The notes under the pieces: model-generated
The model's database searches: none
The model's input: only the letters and a program-made list of their open reading frames with translations
Told to the model about the DNA's origin: nothing
Made by a program: the position numbers and the translations under genes
Assembly: GCA_964430245.1 (NCBI GenBank)
Contig: CAYSEW010000010.1
Coordinates: 1 to 64,000, forward strand
Length of the DNA: 64,000 nucleotides
Source of the DNA: CAYSEW01 sp964430245
Lineage (GTDB): Bacteria; Bacteroidota; Bacteroidia; Flavobacteriales_D; Parvicellaceae
Direction of reading: 5' to 3'
Shown here: piece after piece, positions 43,689 to 52,522 of the stretch
Position numbering within the stretch: position 1 is the stretch's first letter
Layout: each line of letters begins with the position of its first letter

Positions 43689-44551
43689 TTTATATAGTCT
43701 ATACCGTATTATTATTTAATCTACTTATAATTATCTTTAAATTCTTTGAGAAATTTAAAGTAGATAACCTTCAGGCACTTATTTTCAACTACTTTACTGC
43801 TGCTGTATGCGGCTATCTATTTTCTGATAAAAGCCTATCATTCTCTACTATTATAAATGCACAATGGATCTACCATGCAATGATCCTCGGCTTTTTATTT
43901 ATTGTTATTTTTAATTTTTATGCTTTTGGCACTCAAAAAGTAGGCATTGCTGTATCTACAGTAGCCAACAAAATGTCTCTGATTATTCCAGTTTCAGTAG
44001 TACTAATAATGGATCCAGGAGACCACCTTACTGTTTTAAAAACTATTGGTTTTGTATTAGCACTTATAGGGATTTACCTAGCATCTACCAACAATGGTCA
44101 GCTCAGTTTTAATAAAAAATATCTCTGGCTCATATTACTCATCTTTATAGGGCAAGGCATTTCCGACTCCATTTTCAATAACTCTAAAGATTACCTTAAA
44201 CAAGGAGAAGACATGCAATTTTTCATTACATTATTCACAATGGCAGGACTAAGTGGATTATTAATTCTTGCAGGTAAATCAGTAAGCTCTTTTCCAAAAC
44301 TAGAAATCAAAAATCTTATATGGGGCATTATTTTCGGAATACCCAATTTCTTCTCTTTATTTTATTTTCTTGAAGCATTAAAATTATTTAAAGCAACTGA
44401 CAATACTTCAATAGTATTTCCATTAGTAAGTATGGGAGTAGTTATTTCATCAGCTATCATAGGTATTTTATTCTATAAAGAAAATTTATCTAAAGGTAAC
44501 TGGTTGGGAATTCTTTTTGCATTAGCTTCCATAGCTGTTTTTTCTTTTTGA
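43685..44551 (+). CDS. DMT-superfamily (EamA-like) transporter
   Basis: 288 residues with about ten hydrophobic helices in two repeats, and a final helix LGILFALASIAVFSF. The drug/metabolite transporter fold carries small metabolites across the inner membrane. Because it is translationally coupled to ribD, riboflavin, its precursor or another vitamin-related compound is conceivable, but coupling alone does not show this. Confidence 0.8.
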   Translation: MIYIVYTVLLFNLLIIIFKFFEKFKVDNLQALIFNYFTAAVCGYLFSDKSLSFSTIINAQWIYHAMILGFLFIVIFNFYAFGTQKVGIAVSTVANKMSLIIPVSVVLIMDPGDHLTVLKTIGFVLALIGIYLASTNNGQLSFNKKYLWLILLIFIGQGISDSIFNNSKDYLKQGEDMQFFITLFTMAGLSGLLILAGKSVSSFPKLEIKNLIWGIIFGIPNFFSLFYFLEALKLFKATDNTSIVFPLVSMGVVISSAIIGILFYKENLSKGNWLGILFALASIAVFSF

Positions 44552-44557
44552 TTTTCT

Positions 44558-45157
44558 ATGTTTAGCTATCAAACACTATCATATTCTTCTGAAAGTATAT
44601 ATAAAGAAAAAGGAAGCAAATTCATTGGAATTGCATTTCCTTGTTTCTCAACTGAAGATTTTAAAAAAAAGATTGCTGAAACAAAAACCAATTACCATGA
44701 TGCAAGGCATTTTTGTTTTGCATATAGATTAAAGCCAGATGGAACTTTAAGTCGATTCAATGATGATGGAGAACCAAACAATAGCGCAGGCAAACCTATT
44801 CTAGGTCAGATCGACCATTTTAACATCACCAATTCAGGGATTGTTGTAGTCAGGTATTTTGGGGGCACTAAATTAGGTGTAGGTGGTTTGATAAAAGCAT
44901 ATAGGGAAGCAGCTAGAGAAGCAGTGAACAACAATCAAATTATTAAAAAAGAAATCACCTCCATTTTGAACGTCAATTTCCCATATTCAGAAATGAATAT
45001 TATAATGAAAATGATAAAAGATTTTGATTTAGAAATAAAAAATCAGAAAATGTTCCTGAACTGCGAGATGACACTTGAATTTCCTATTCGTTTCAAGGAA
45101 GAGCTAAGTACAAAACTTGGTCAATATATAAACATTAAAAAAACCTTTTCAGATTAA
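44558..45157 (+). CDS. YigZ/IMPACT family protein
   Basis: 199 residues, typical of the family. It has the YigZ core (GSKFIGIAFPC, NYHDARHFCFAYRL, DGEPNNSAGKPILGQI, GIVVVRYFGGTKLGVGGLI). The IMPACT family is linked to translation regulation in eukaryotes; the bacterial role is unclear. It lies six bases after the DMT gene and ends one base before the convergent dapA end. Confidence 0.9.
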   Translation: MFSYQTLSYSSESIYKEKGSKFIGIAFPCFSTEDFKKKIAETKTNYHDARHFCFAYRLKPDGTLSRFNDDGEPNNSAGKPILGQIDHFNITNSGIVVVRYFGGTKLGVGGLIKAYREAAREAVNNNQIIKKEITSILNVNFPYSEMNIIMKMIKDFDLEIKNQKMFLNCEMTLEFPIRFKEELSTKLGQYINIKKTFSD

Positions 45158-46048
45158 TCAAACAACCTTCTCTCCAAGCTGAGCAGTTAACTCATATAGT
45201 TTTTTAGCTGTTTTCTCATTTACCTTTACCAAAGGCAATCTCAAATGATCTTCACAAATGTTCAAAAGTGACAAGACATGCTTTATACCTCCAGGATTAC
45301 CATCTACAAAAAGCTGTTGAATGATTTCTATTAACTCATAATGCTTTTCTCTGGCTAAGTTCAAATCACCTTCGAGTGCAGCATGTACTAAGGTTGAAAA
45401 TCTTTTCGGAAATGCATTAGCAACTACAGAAATAACACCATCACCTCCTATTGTTAAATGTGGAAGAGTTAAAGCATCATCTCCTGATAACACTAAAAAC
45501 CCATCTGGTTTATTTTTAATGATTGACATGATCTGCTCAAGATTTCCAGATGCTTCCTTAACTGCTACAATATTCTTAACATCACTGGCTAGCTCTAAGG
45601 TAGTTTCTGCTAATACATTACTACCTGTTCTACCTGGTACATTGTATAAAATAATAGGCAAATCAGTCGCATTTGCAATGGTTCGATAATGCGCTACAAT
45701 TCCTTGTTGTGATGGCTTATTGTAATAAGGGCTTACCGATAATATACCATCAACATGAGAAGTATCTAAATGCTCAAGTTGCTGAGCTACTGATGATGTA
45801 TTGTTTCCACCAACACCTAATACTATTGGTAATCTTTTAGCATTGATCTCAGCAATATAATCAAGTACAGCTATTTTTTCACTAGCACTAAGGGTTGCAG
45901 ATTCTCCTGTAGTTCCCTGTACAACAAGATAATCAGTACCATTATTCACTTGAAGCTCAATTAGCTTCTGCAATCCATTATAATCAACCGAGCCATTTTC
46001 TCTAAATGGAGTAACCAATGCTACTCCTAATCCTTTAAAACTAACCAT
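45158..46048 (-). CDS. dapA: 4-hydroxy-tetrahydrodipicolinate synthase
   Basis: 296 residues. The TIM-barrel landmarks are GTTGESATLS, the Tyr of SPYYNKPSQQG, VPGRTG, and the Schiff-base Lys in IVAVKEASGN. It condenses pyruvate with aspartate semialdehyde, the first committed step to lysine and meso-diaminopimelate. It is the last gene of the minus-strand set bamD to dapA, with a small lipoprotein gene in between. Confidence 0.96.
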   Translation of the reverse strand: MVSFKGLGVALVTPFRENGSVDYNGLQKLIELQVNNGTDYLVVQGTTGESATLSASEKIAVLDYIAEINAKRLPIVLGVGGNNTSSVAQQLEHLDTSHVDGILSVSPYYNKPSQQGIVAHYRTIANATDLPIILYNVPGRTGSNVLAETTLELASDVKNIVAVKEASGNLEQIMSIIKNKPDGFLVLSGDDALTLPHLTIGGDGVISVVANAFPKRFSTLVHAALEGDLNLAREKHYELIEIIQQLFVDGNPGGIKHVLSLLNICEDHLRLPLVKVNEKTAKKLYELTAQLGEKVV

Positions 46049-46071
46049 TATTTCAAGCTTAATTTATGAGT

Positions 46072-46260
46072 TTACTTACATTCCCACATATTGTCCTCTA
46101 AATCTTTAATTGCATCTCTATATTCCTTACCACTGTCAAAATCTTCCCTGCATAATTCTGCTTCCAATGGAATAAGGGTTGAATTTAACGTGCAAGTTTT
46201 ACATCTTGAACAAGAACTGAAGACCAAAGTAACAAACATTAAAAAAATAAAATTTTTCAT
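46072..46260 (-). CDS. very small lipoprotein, function unknown
   Basis: 62 residues: a signal peptide with lipobox VFSSC (Cys17 lipidated) and a mature part of about 45 residues with four more Cys (SRCKTC, LCREDF, WECK). No family is recognised. It lies 23 bases upstream of dapA. The lipobox and Cys pattern argue for a real gene despite its size. Confidence 0.6.
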   Translation of the reverse strand: MKNFIFLMFVTLVFSSCSRCKTCTLNSTLIPLEAELCREDFDSGKEYRDAIKDLEDNMWECK

Positions 46261-46341
46261 ACAATAAATATTAGGCCATTAAATTAATTAAAAAGGTTGA
46301 AAACGGACTAAGGGTAGAATTACAAAACAAAATAACAATCA

Positions 46342-47247
46342 TTATTTTACGCCTAATTTGATCTTATTATATTTTGAAATATTTCCAGGGTCTAATTTTA
46401 CTAATAAGTTATAAACCTTCATTCTAAGATCCGGGACTGCAGGAGAAAAAATACTGACCAATTCATCATTCTTTGCTGTAAAGAACAATTGTATATTAAA
46501 ATTATTTGGTCGTGCTTTATGAATACTTTCCAATAATTTCAAAGATTGAAACATTTTATTCAAGCTTTCTTCTCTTTTTGAATAAGCAATATCAAATCCT
46601 TTTAAATGAAAATCATAATAACATTTTCTTAATGGTTTAAAAAGTGCTTGAGTAGCATTCTGTATCAACCAATACCTATTCCTATTACTTTCATTAGGCT
46701 TCCAGCCAGACTCAGGTGCATTCTGGCAATTAGAAACAATCTGCATTGCCTTATTGAAATATGGAGTTCCTCCTTCTAAAGAAAAAGAATCATAATCATA
46801 TCCTAATATCATATATACATAAAATGCCAACACATCTGCTAGGTTATCAAAATGATTGTCTGGTTTAAAAATTATGGCTGTATTTCGTAAATACTTAAAT
46901 TGTAAATTATTATCGTTATAATTAAACAACCTTGATTTATAGCTCGAATTATAGATAGGCCTAGATGAACTTACCTGAATACTCGCTCTAAACTCATCAC
47001 TTGATATCTTATCCTGTATATTAATAAGCATACTACACTCAATACGCTCTTCCATTTTAAAATTATCATTGGTCCATTTAGTATTATTAATGAATTCAAA
47101 AATTGATGACTCTAAAGATTCTATAATCTCTTGGTTGGCAGGATTACTTTGTAGTGTTGGAGCTATTACCTGAACCTGACAATTCAGCTCCTGTGAATTA
47201 CCATTTACAAATAATAATAACAATATAAGAACAAGTGTATTTTTCAT
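46342..47247 (-). CDS. DUF4835 family exported protein
   Basis: 301 residues with a signal peptide. The family start is ELNCQVQVIAPTLQSN, followed by NTKWTNDNFKMEERIECSML and YAFYVYMILGYDYDSFSLEG-like sequence. DUF4835 proteins are nearly confined to Bacteroidota and regularly follow coaBC. The gene overlaps the coaBC stop by four bases. The role is unknown; the cluster suggests an envelope housekeeping function. Confidence 0.85.
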   Translation of the reverse strand: MKNTLVLILLLLFVNGNSQELNCQVQVIAPTLQSNPANQEIIESLESSIFEFINNTKWTNDNFKMEERIECSMLINIQDKISSDEFRASIQVSSSRPIYNSSYKSRLFNYNDNNLQFKYLRNTAIIFKPDNHFDNLADVLAFYVYMILGYDYDSFSLEGGTPYFNKAMQIVSNCQNAPESGWKPNESNRNRYWLIQNATQALFKPLRKCYYDFHLKGFDIAYSKREESLNKMFQSLKLLESIHKARPNNFNIQLFFTAKNDELVSIFSPAVPDLRMKVYNLLVKLDPGNISKYNKIKLGVK

Positions 47248-48440
47248 TTAATTAACCCTTCAATAAAGTCAAGTATATCTTCAGCGACTTTTAGTTTTTC
47301 TTTTAACTCAAAACTAACGATTTTATTATTTTGAGGTATGATAGTAATTTTATTAGTATCTGTTCCAAATCCTGCGCCTTTATCCTTTAAAGAATTTAAA
47401 ATAATGGCATCTAAATTCTTTTTTTTCAGCTTCTCTTTTGCATTAATCAACTCATTTTCAGTCTCTAAAGCAAATCCAACTAAGATTTGACGTTTTTTAT
47501 TTTCACCTAAATATTTAAGAATATCAATTGTTTTTTCAAGTTTAATTTCAAAAGACTGATCCTTTTTTTTGATCTTCTCATCTTCAGGATTAACAATGGT
47601 ATAATCAGCAACTGCTGCAGCCATAATAACTATATCTACACTATTGTAAGCAGCTTTCATCTCATTGAACATTTGATGCGCACTTTTAACATTTATTCTA
47701 TTTACGCCTTGAGGAGTATCTAGATCAACAGGTCCTGAAACTAAAGTTACTTCAGCTCCTCTTTCAATAGCTATTTTGGATAACGAGAATCCCATTTTCC
47801 CAGATGAATGATTCCCTATAAATCGTACAGGATCTATTGCTTCATATGTTGGACCAGCAGATATAAGCACTTTTTTACCTTTTAAAGAGGCTTTATTTAA
47901 TAAATACTGATTAATATGTTCAATAATATTTTCTGGCTCAGCTAACCTACCTTCTCCTATTAAACCACTAGCCAGCTCTCCAGATTCTGGATAAATAACA
48001 CCTACTTTTCTTTCAATTAATTTTTGAATGTTTTCCTGTGTAGAAGGATGCTTATACATATCTAGGTCCATGGCAGGAGCAACAAAAACTGGACATTTAG
48101 CAGATAAATAAGTAGCCAATAAAAAGCTATCAGCATGACCAGTCACTAATTTCGCCATAGTATTTGCAGTAGCTGGAGCTATTAACATTAGGTCAGCCCA
48201 AATCCCAAGATCTACATGATTATTCCATTCTCCTGTATCATCGTCCTTTACAAAATCTTTTATTACTGGAGACTTTGCTAATGTAGACAAGGTTAATGGC
48301 GTGATGAATTCACATGCAGATTCAGTCATGATCAATCTAACATGTGCACCCTTAGTAATAAGTTCACGGATGATAAAGGCAGATTTATATGCCGCAATAC
48401 TGCCAGTTACTGCGAGAAGTACATTCTTCCCATTCAGCAT
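47244..48440 (-). CDS. coaBC: bifunctional phosphopantothenoylcysteine decarboxylase/synthetase
   Basis: 398 residues. The N-terminal flavoprotein decarboxylase (CoaC) has GSIAAYKSAFI, the active-site His region (NHVDLGIWADLMLIAPATAN) and PAMDLDMY. The C-terminal CoaB half begins at SAGPTYEAIDPVRFIGNHSS and has IKKKDQSFEIKLEKTIDIL. It makes phosphopantetheine for coenzyme A. It is the third gene of the bamD-rpoZ-coaBC-DUF4835 cluster. Confidence 0.96.
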   Translation of the reverse strand: MLNGKNVLLAVTGSIAAYKSAFIIRELITKGAHVRLIMTESACEFITPLTLSTLAKSPVIKDFVKDDDTGEWNNHVDLGIWADLMLIAPATANTMAKLVTGHADSFLLATYLSAKCPVFVAPAMDLDMYKHPSTQENIQKLIERKVGVIYPESGELASGLIGEGRLAEPENIIEHINQYLLNKASLKGKKVLISAGPTYEAIDPVRFIGNHSSGKMGFSLSKIAIERGAEVTLVSGPVDLDTPQGVNRINVKSAHQMFNEMKAAYNSVDIVIMAAAVADYTIVNPEDEKIKKKDQSFEIKLEKTIDILKYLGENKKRQILVGFALETENELINAKEKLKKKNLDAIILNSLKDKGAGFGTDTNKITIIPQNNKIVSFELKEKLKVAEDILDFIEGLIK

Positions 48441-48452
48441 GATTAAAATTTA

Positions 48453-48779
48453 TTAATTTTCCTGTATTTCAGGTTGTCTCCAGAAGAGGTGGTCTTGTTC
48501 CATTTCCTGCATAGCAATGGCACCTGGCTTTGGCAATCTTTCATAAAATCTTGACACTTCTATCTGTTCACGATTTTCAAAAATCTCTTCTAAATTATCA
48601 GTAGTAGATGCAAATTCATCTAATTTCTGAGAGAGCTCCTCCTTTAATTCAGAGTTAATTTGATTAGAACGCTTGGAAAGTAAAACAATTGTCTCATACA
48701 CATTACCAACTGGTTCTTCCATTTTTTTAAGATCTCTAGTTATAGTAGTTCTTTCTGCTGTGCTGTCTCTATATGCCAT
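48453..48779 (-). CDS. rpoZ: RNA polymerase omega subunit (Bacteroidota type)
   Basis: 108 residues. The omega core appears as NVYETIVLLSKRSNQINSEL, where the usual motif is seen in RA/KR-type helices, and the C-terminal tail ends in DHLFWRQPEIQ. The family is recognised mainly by this sequence and by its constant place between bamD and coaBC. It stabilises the beta-prime subunit. Confidence 0.88.
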   Translation of the reverse strand: MAYRDSTAERTTITRDLKKMEEPVGNVYETIVLLSKRSNQINSELKEELSQKLDEFASTTDNLEEIFENREQIEVSRFYERLPKPGAIAMQEMEQDHLFWRQPEIQEN

Positions 48780-48780
48780 T

Positions 48781-49590
48781 CTAATTTAAATTATTCAGTT
48801 TTTCAATTTCTCTTAAACAAGTATTAAAATAGGATTCTGCTATTTTTCTATGCTTGCTTTCTTTATAAGAGTCGACAAAGATATGATAAGAATTGATAGT
48901 TTCCTCAAATCTTTCTGCTTTTTTTGAATCTATGCTATTAGAAGCATACATGTAATTAGTTTTAACAATCATAAAAAGTATTTCTTCTCTGAATTTTGTA
49001 TCAGGAAAAATTTCTAATGTAGAATTAAAAGCAATCCTAGCAGAACGGTATTTTTCCATTTTAAAATACAGTTGTGCTTTCTCATAACTTTTAAGCTCTA
49101 ATTTACTTCTTAGGTCCTTTATCAACACATTACAACTATCAATTAATTCACTATTAGGATATCTATTCATGAACAATTGAAATTCATCTATTGCCTTATA
49201 AGTATCGGATTGATCCAAATTATATTCAGGAGAATTTTTCATGTAACAAACAGCACTATTAAATGCGCATTCCTCTGCTCTAGAGCTATTTGGGAAATTT
49301 TTAGCAAATCTTTTAAAATAATAACCAGCTAAATAAAAATCACTCATGCAATATTGGGTTTTTGCATAATAATAATAAACATCTTCCCCTTTATCAGTCA
49401 TTCTGAAATAAGACATTAATTCTTCAAACAAGGGTAATGATTTATAGCAATCACCTTTTTCATAATATTCTACTGCTTTTTCATATTTAAGCGGATAATC
49501 AGTTCCTTTAACAATCTTATTATATTCTGAACAATTAATGAACAAAAATAACGGCAGTAAAAGAAAAAGGTATTTTAAAAGATTTTTCAT
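48781..49590 (-). CDS. bamD: outer-membrane assembly lipoprotein BamD
   Basis: 269 residues with a lipoprotein signal (lipidated Cys20 in LFINC) and about five TPR units (YEKAVEYYEKGDCYKSLPLF, YFKRFAKNFPNSSRAEE, AIDEFQLFMNRYPNSELID). It is part of the BAM complex that folds beta-barrel proteins into the outer membrane, including the PorP/SprF proteins here. It is the first gene of its operon, with a TATCTTTG box only eight bases upstream. Confidence 0.93.
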   Translation of the reverse strand: MKNLLKYLFLLLPLFLFINCSEYNKIVKGTDYPLKYEKAVEYYEKGDCYKSLPLFEELMSYFRMTDKGEDVYYYYAKTQYCMSDFYLAGYYFKRFAKNFPNSSRAEECAFNSAVCYMKNSPEYNLDQSDTYKAIDEFQLFMNRYPNSELIDSCNVLIKDLRSKLELKSYEKAQLYFKMEKYRSARIAFNSTLEIFPDTKFREEILFMIVKTNYMYASNSIDSKKAERFEETINSYHIFVDSYKESKHRKIAESYFNTCLREIEKLNNLN

Positions 49591-49597
49591 TAGCGCA

Positions 49598-49605
49598 CAA
49601 AGATA
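49598..49605 (-). promoter_or_regulatory. promoter -7 box of the bamD operon
   Basis: TATCTTTG on the minus strand exactly matches TAnnTTTG and ends eight bases before the bamD ATG, giving a nearly leaderless transcript. A -33 TTG is not evident at the usual distance. Confidence 0.5.
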
Positions 49606-49691
49606 CTTTTTTTAAGAACTAACGCCTTTTATAATAAAAAATTATGACTAGAAAAATTAAATACTGTGTTAATAATTTTTGATTAATAACC

Positions 49692-49721
49692 TTGCTATCA
49701 ATAATAAGTATTTTACTTTTG
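49692..49721 (+). promoter_or_regulatory. promoter of the serine-palmitoyltransferase-like gene
   Basis: TTG (49692-49694), 19 bases, TACTTTTG (49714-49721). Both boxes and the spacing match the Bacteroidota consensus. The leader would be about 45 bases. Confidence 0.7.
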
Positions 49722-49772
49722 CTTGATAACTTACAGATTATTATCCCTATCTGAATATTGAAATACAATTAA

Positions 49773-51023
49773 ATGAAAGATATTTTTGATAAAATCAAGG
49801 AAAATAGAGGACCATTAGGACAACACGCAAAAGAGTCTCATGGATATTTTACTTTTCCAAAATTAGAAGGAGAAATTGCACCAAGAATGAAATTCAGGGG
49901 CAAAGAAGTTTTAACATGGAGTATCAATAATTATTTAGGACTTTCTAATTTACCTGAGATCCGTAAAGTAGATGCTGATGCAGCAAAAGAATGGGGACTA
50001 GGATACCCCATGGGCGCAAGGATGATGTCCGGTCAAACTAAATACCATGAACAATTAGAAGAAGAATTAGCTTCATTCATGGATAAAGAAGCTTGTTACC
50101 TATTGAATTTTGGCTATCAGGGATTTCTTTCATCAATTGAAGCTTTAGTTGACAGAAAAGATGTAATCGTTTATGATAGTGAATGTCATGCATGTTTGGT
50201 GGATGGAGTAAGACTTCATCAAGGAAAGAGATTTGTTTTTCCTCATAATAACATAGAAAAATGCAAAATTCAATTAGACAGAGCTAATAAAATCGTCAAA
50301 GAATCTGGGGGTGGTATTTTATTAATTACTGAAGGTGTCTTTGGAATGAGTGGCGATCAAGGAAAATTAAAGGAAATTGTTGAATTAAGAAAACAAGGAT
50401 ATCAATTCCGATTAATGGTAGACGATGCACATGGTTTTGGAACTCTAGGAGATAAAGGACAAGGAGCAGGAGAGCACCAAGGTGTACAAGATGAAATTGA
50501 TATACTACTAGGCACTTTTGCTAAATCAATGGCAAGTATTGGTGCTTTTGTTTGCAGTACAGATGATGTCATCAATTATCTTGCTTATAACATGAGGTCT
50601 CAGATTTTTGCTAAATCTCTTCCAATGCCCCTAGTAATAGGAGGTCTAAAACGACTTGAATTACTAAAAGAAAAAGAGCAAAAAGAAAAGTTATGGAAAA
50701 TCACCAATGCACTTCAAGATGGTTTAAAAGAAGCTGGCTTTAACCTAGGTGACTCTAACTCATGTGTAACTCCTGTAATGCTAAGTGGTACTTTAGGTGA
50801 AGCTACTAATCTTACTTATGACCTTAGAGAAAACTATTCATTATTCTGTTCTATAGTTGTATACCCAGTTGTCCCTAAGGGGATGATACTATTACGATTA
50901 ATACCTACAGCAGCTCATTCATTGGACGATGTAGAATATACCATAAAAATATTTAAAAAGATTAAAGGGAAACTTGACTCAGGAGAATACCATTCTGAGG
51001 AAGTCCTCAATACAAATGCTTGA
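49773..51023 (+). CDS. alpha-oxoamine synthase (serine palmitoyltransferase-like)
   Basis: 416 residues of the PLP fold-type I alpha-oxoamine synthase group. Seen: WSINNYLGLSNLPEI, the loop with MGARMMSGQTKYHEQLEE, DDAHGFGTLGDKGQG, and the PLP Lys251 in LGTFAKSMASIGAF. The family also includes KBL, ALAS and BioF; Bacteroidota versions with this sequence are the ones linked to sphingolipid or sulfonolipid base formation. The next gene is a glycerol-phosphate-type acyltransferase. The likely reaction is condensation of an acyl-thioester with serine (or cysteate). The substrate is inferred. Confidence 0.78.
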   Translation: MKDIFDKIKENRGPLGQHAKESHGYFTFPKLEGEIAPRMKFRGKEVLTWSINNYLGLSNLPEIRKVDADAAKEWGLGYPMGARMMSGQTKYHEQLEEELASFMDKEACYLLNFGYQGFLSSIEALVDRKDVIVYDSECHACLVDGVRLHQGKRFVFPHNNIEKCKIQLDRANKIVKESGGGILLITEGVFGMSGDQGKLKEIVELRKQGYQFRLMVDDAHGFGTLGDKGQGAGEHQGVQDEIDILLGTFAKSMASIGAFVCSTDDVINYLAYNMRSQIFAKSLPMPLVIGGLKRLELLKEKEQKEKLWKITNALQDGLKEAGFNLGDSNSCVTPVMLSGTLGEATNLTYDLRENYSLFCSIVVYPVVPKGMILLRLIPTAAHSLDDVEYTIKIFKKIKGKLDSGEYHSEEVLNTNA

Positions 51024-51044
51024 TTTGATCAAGCTCTATGATAA

Positions 51045-51758
51045 ATGTGGCTGATCTTAAATAGCATCCAATGGCTGTTAATTCTAATAGTCACAATAAT
51101 TTGTGGACCAATTGCTATGCTAATAGCATTAGTCTCTCCTAAGACCTCCTTTTTTTTCTCTAAACATGTTTGGGCTAGGATGTTTTGCATTTTAGCTGGA
51201 GCTAATATCCAAATAAAAAATAGGGAAAGAATAGCTAATTTAGATGAACATGTAATATTTTGCTCAAATCATCAATCCAATTATGATATAATTGCCATTT
51301 ACAGATCAGCTATCAATCCGATTTATTTTATTGCAAAAAAAGAATTAAAAAACCTACCATTTATAGGATGGTATATAAGCACTATTGGCATGATCTTCAT
51401 TGACAGGTCTAATAGAGAAAAAGCAATGGAAAGCATGAAAGAGGCAGGTCGCCTTATAAAAACAGGAAAAGATGTAATAACGTTTCCTGAAGGAACTCGC
51501 TCAAGAACAGGTGAATTACAGATGTTTAAGAGAGGCAGCTTTATCATTGCAAAAACAAGCAATATTAAAATAATCCCAGTAGGAATAGCTGGTTCTTATA
51601 AAATAAATCCACCCAAAAGTTTTCAGCTTAGACCAGGAAAAATCACTGTAAATTTTGGAGAACCTATCAATCCAGAAAACTACTCTAATTATTCCCCAGA
51701 AAAACTAGCAGATCTCACAAAAGAAAAAGTAGCTCAATTAATTGAAGAATCTAAGTAA
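51045..51758 (+). CDS. 1-acyl-sn-glycerol-3-phosphate acyltransferase (PlsC-like)
   Basis: 237 residues. Two hydrophobic N-terminal segments precede motif I His76-QSNY-Asp81 (HX4D), motif II (MIFIDRSN), motif III (FPEGTRSRTG) and motif IV (VGIAGSYKI). It transfers an acyl chain to lysophospholipid or a related acceptor at the inner membrane. It follows the oxoamine synthase by 21 bases and is probably co-transcribed, so it may act on the same lipid pathway. Confidence 0.9.
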   Translation: MWLILNSIQWLLILIVTIICGPIAMLIALVSPKTSFFFSKHVWARMFCILAGANIQIKNRERIANLDEHVIFCSNHQSNYDIIAIYRSAINPIYFIAKKELKNLPFIGWYISTIGMIFIDRSNREKAMESMKEAGRLIKTGKDVITFPEGTRSRTGELQMFKRGSFIIAKTSNIKIIPVGIAGSYKINPPKSFQLRPGKITVNFGEPINPENYSNYSPEKLADLTKEKVAQLIEESK

Positions 51759-51854
51759 TTTACTTAATTCCAAGCATCCTTTAACCTTGAAAATGAGTCC
51801 TTTAAATAAATGGCATGATCTTTTCAATACTTTTTACGTATAAAAACTATAACA

Positions 51855-52043
51855 ATGTCAAGATTTGAAAAAATAGCGTTTATTGAAAGCTTTTGGAAGA
51901 TGTTTAACATTGAAGACAGGTTAAATCATTGTAGTGACAATCATTTGGATCAGCTTCTTAAGTCTATCAACAATCAAGTAAAGGGTTATAAATATGTAAA
52001 TGCAGCTTTACATGTAAAATTCATGCCTGTATTCTTAAATTAA
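51855..52043 (+). CDS. small hypothetical protein
   Basis: 62 residues, helical and charged in the first part (RFEKIAFIESFWKMFN), with a basic hydrophobic end. No family is recognised. The start is preceded by AT-rich DNA without a clear promoter. It could be a small regulator or chance; it lies 96 bases after plsC and converges with the phosphatase-like gene. Confidence 0.4.
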   Translation: MSRFEKIAFIESFWKMFNIEDRLNHCSDNHLDQLLKSINNQVKGYKYVNAALHVKFMPVFLN

Positions 52044-52073
52044 GAATTAACAAAACTCTATTTAGATAAGTTA

Positions 52074-52400
52074 TTACAAGTTAAACTTATCCCTTAGCTT
52101 CATAATTAAATTGCTACTCATGTAGTCCTCAGTATCTTCTATACCTAGAATTTCTATTTTATGTAAAATAGCATTTCCCATTTTTTTTAACAGGTATTGA
52201 GCATGATGCTCCTCCATACAGATGATTCTATCCGCCCAATCACACATTTCAAAATCGACATGCTTTCCATTAAATTTATTACATAAATTTTCATCAATAC
52301 CAGCACTACTAAAACTAAAATTCGAATATTTCTTCTGAAAAATATGCTCAGCAGTTTTACTTCTATCCCTATTAGCTGTACATATAAATAAAATGTTCAT
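52074..52400 (-). CDS. low-molecular-weight protein tyrosine phosphatase-like protein
   Basis: 108 residues. The catalytic loop is Cys7-TANRD-Arg13-Ser14, matching CX5R(S/T) right behind the first strand (NILFICT). The length is shorter than LMW-PTP (about 150) and the usual C-terminal DPY acid motif is absent (LGIEDTEDYM is the nearest). It resembles the small phosphatase-like proteins of many bacteria. Activity is plausible but not certain, because the general acid is unclear. Confidence 0.75.
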   Translation of the reverse strand: MNILFICTANRDRSKTAEHIFQKKYSNFSFSSAGIDENLCNKFNGKHVDFEMCDWADRIICMEEHHAQYLLKKMGNAILHKIEILGIEDTEDYMSSNLIMKLRDKFNL

Positions 52401-52447
52401 TTTTTGTTACCTTTATATTATATATATATAATCAATATCTACCTCAA

Positions 52448-52522
52448 ATGAAGCAACTTTCGATATTCCTTTCAGTCTTAATGTCAGGATTAAATCCTTC
52501 TAATATACATAAGCACTTCTAA
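52448..52522 (+). CDS. possible 24-residue leader peptide
   Basis: A short frame, MKQLSIFLSVLMSGLN then PSNIHKHF, ends in TAA at 52520-52522, directly followed by the ATG of the CotH gene at 52523. The stop-start junction is what translational coupling would give. The peptide is hydrophobic and signal-like. It may be a real uORF or the remnant of an older start. Nothing else is recognisable in 52401-52447 beyond an AT run. Confidence 0.3.
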   Translation: MKQLSIFLSVLMSGLNPSNIHKHF

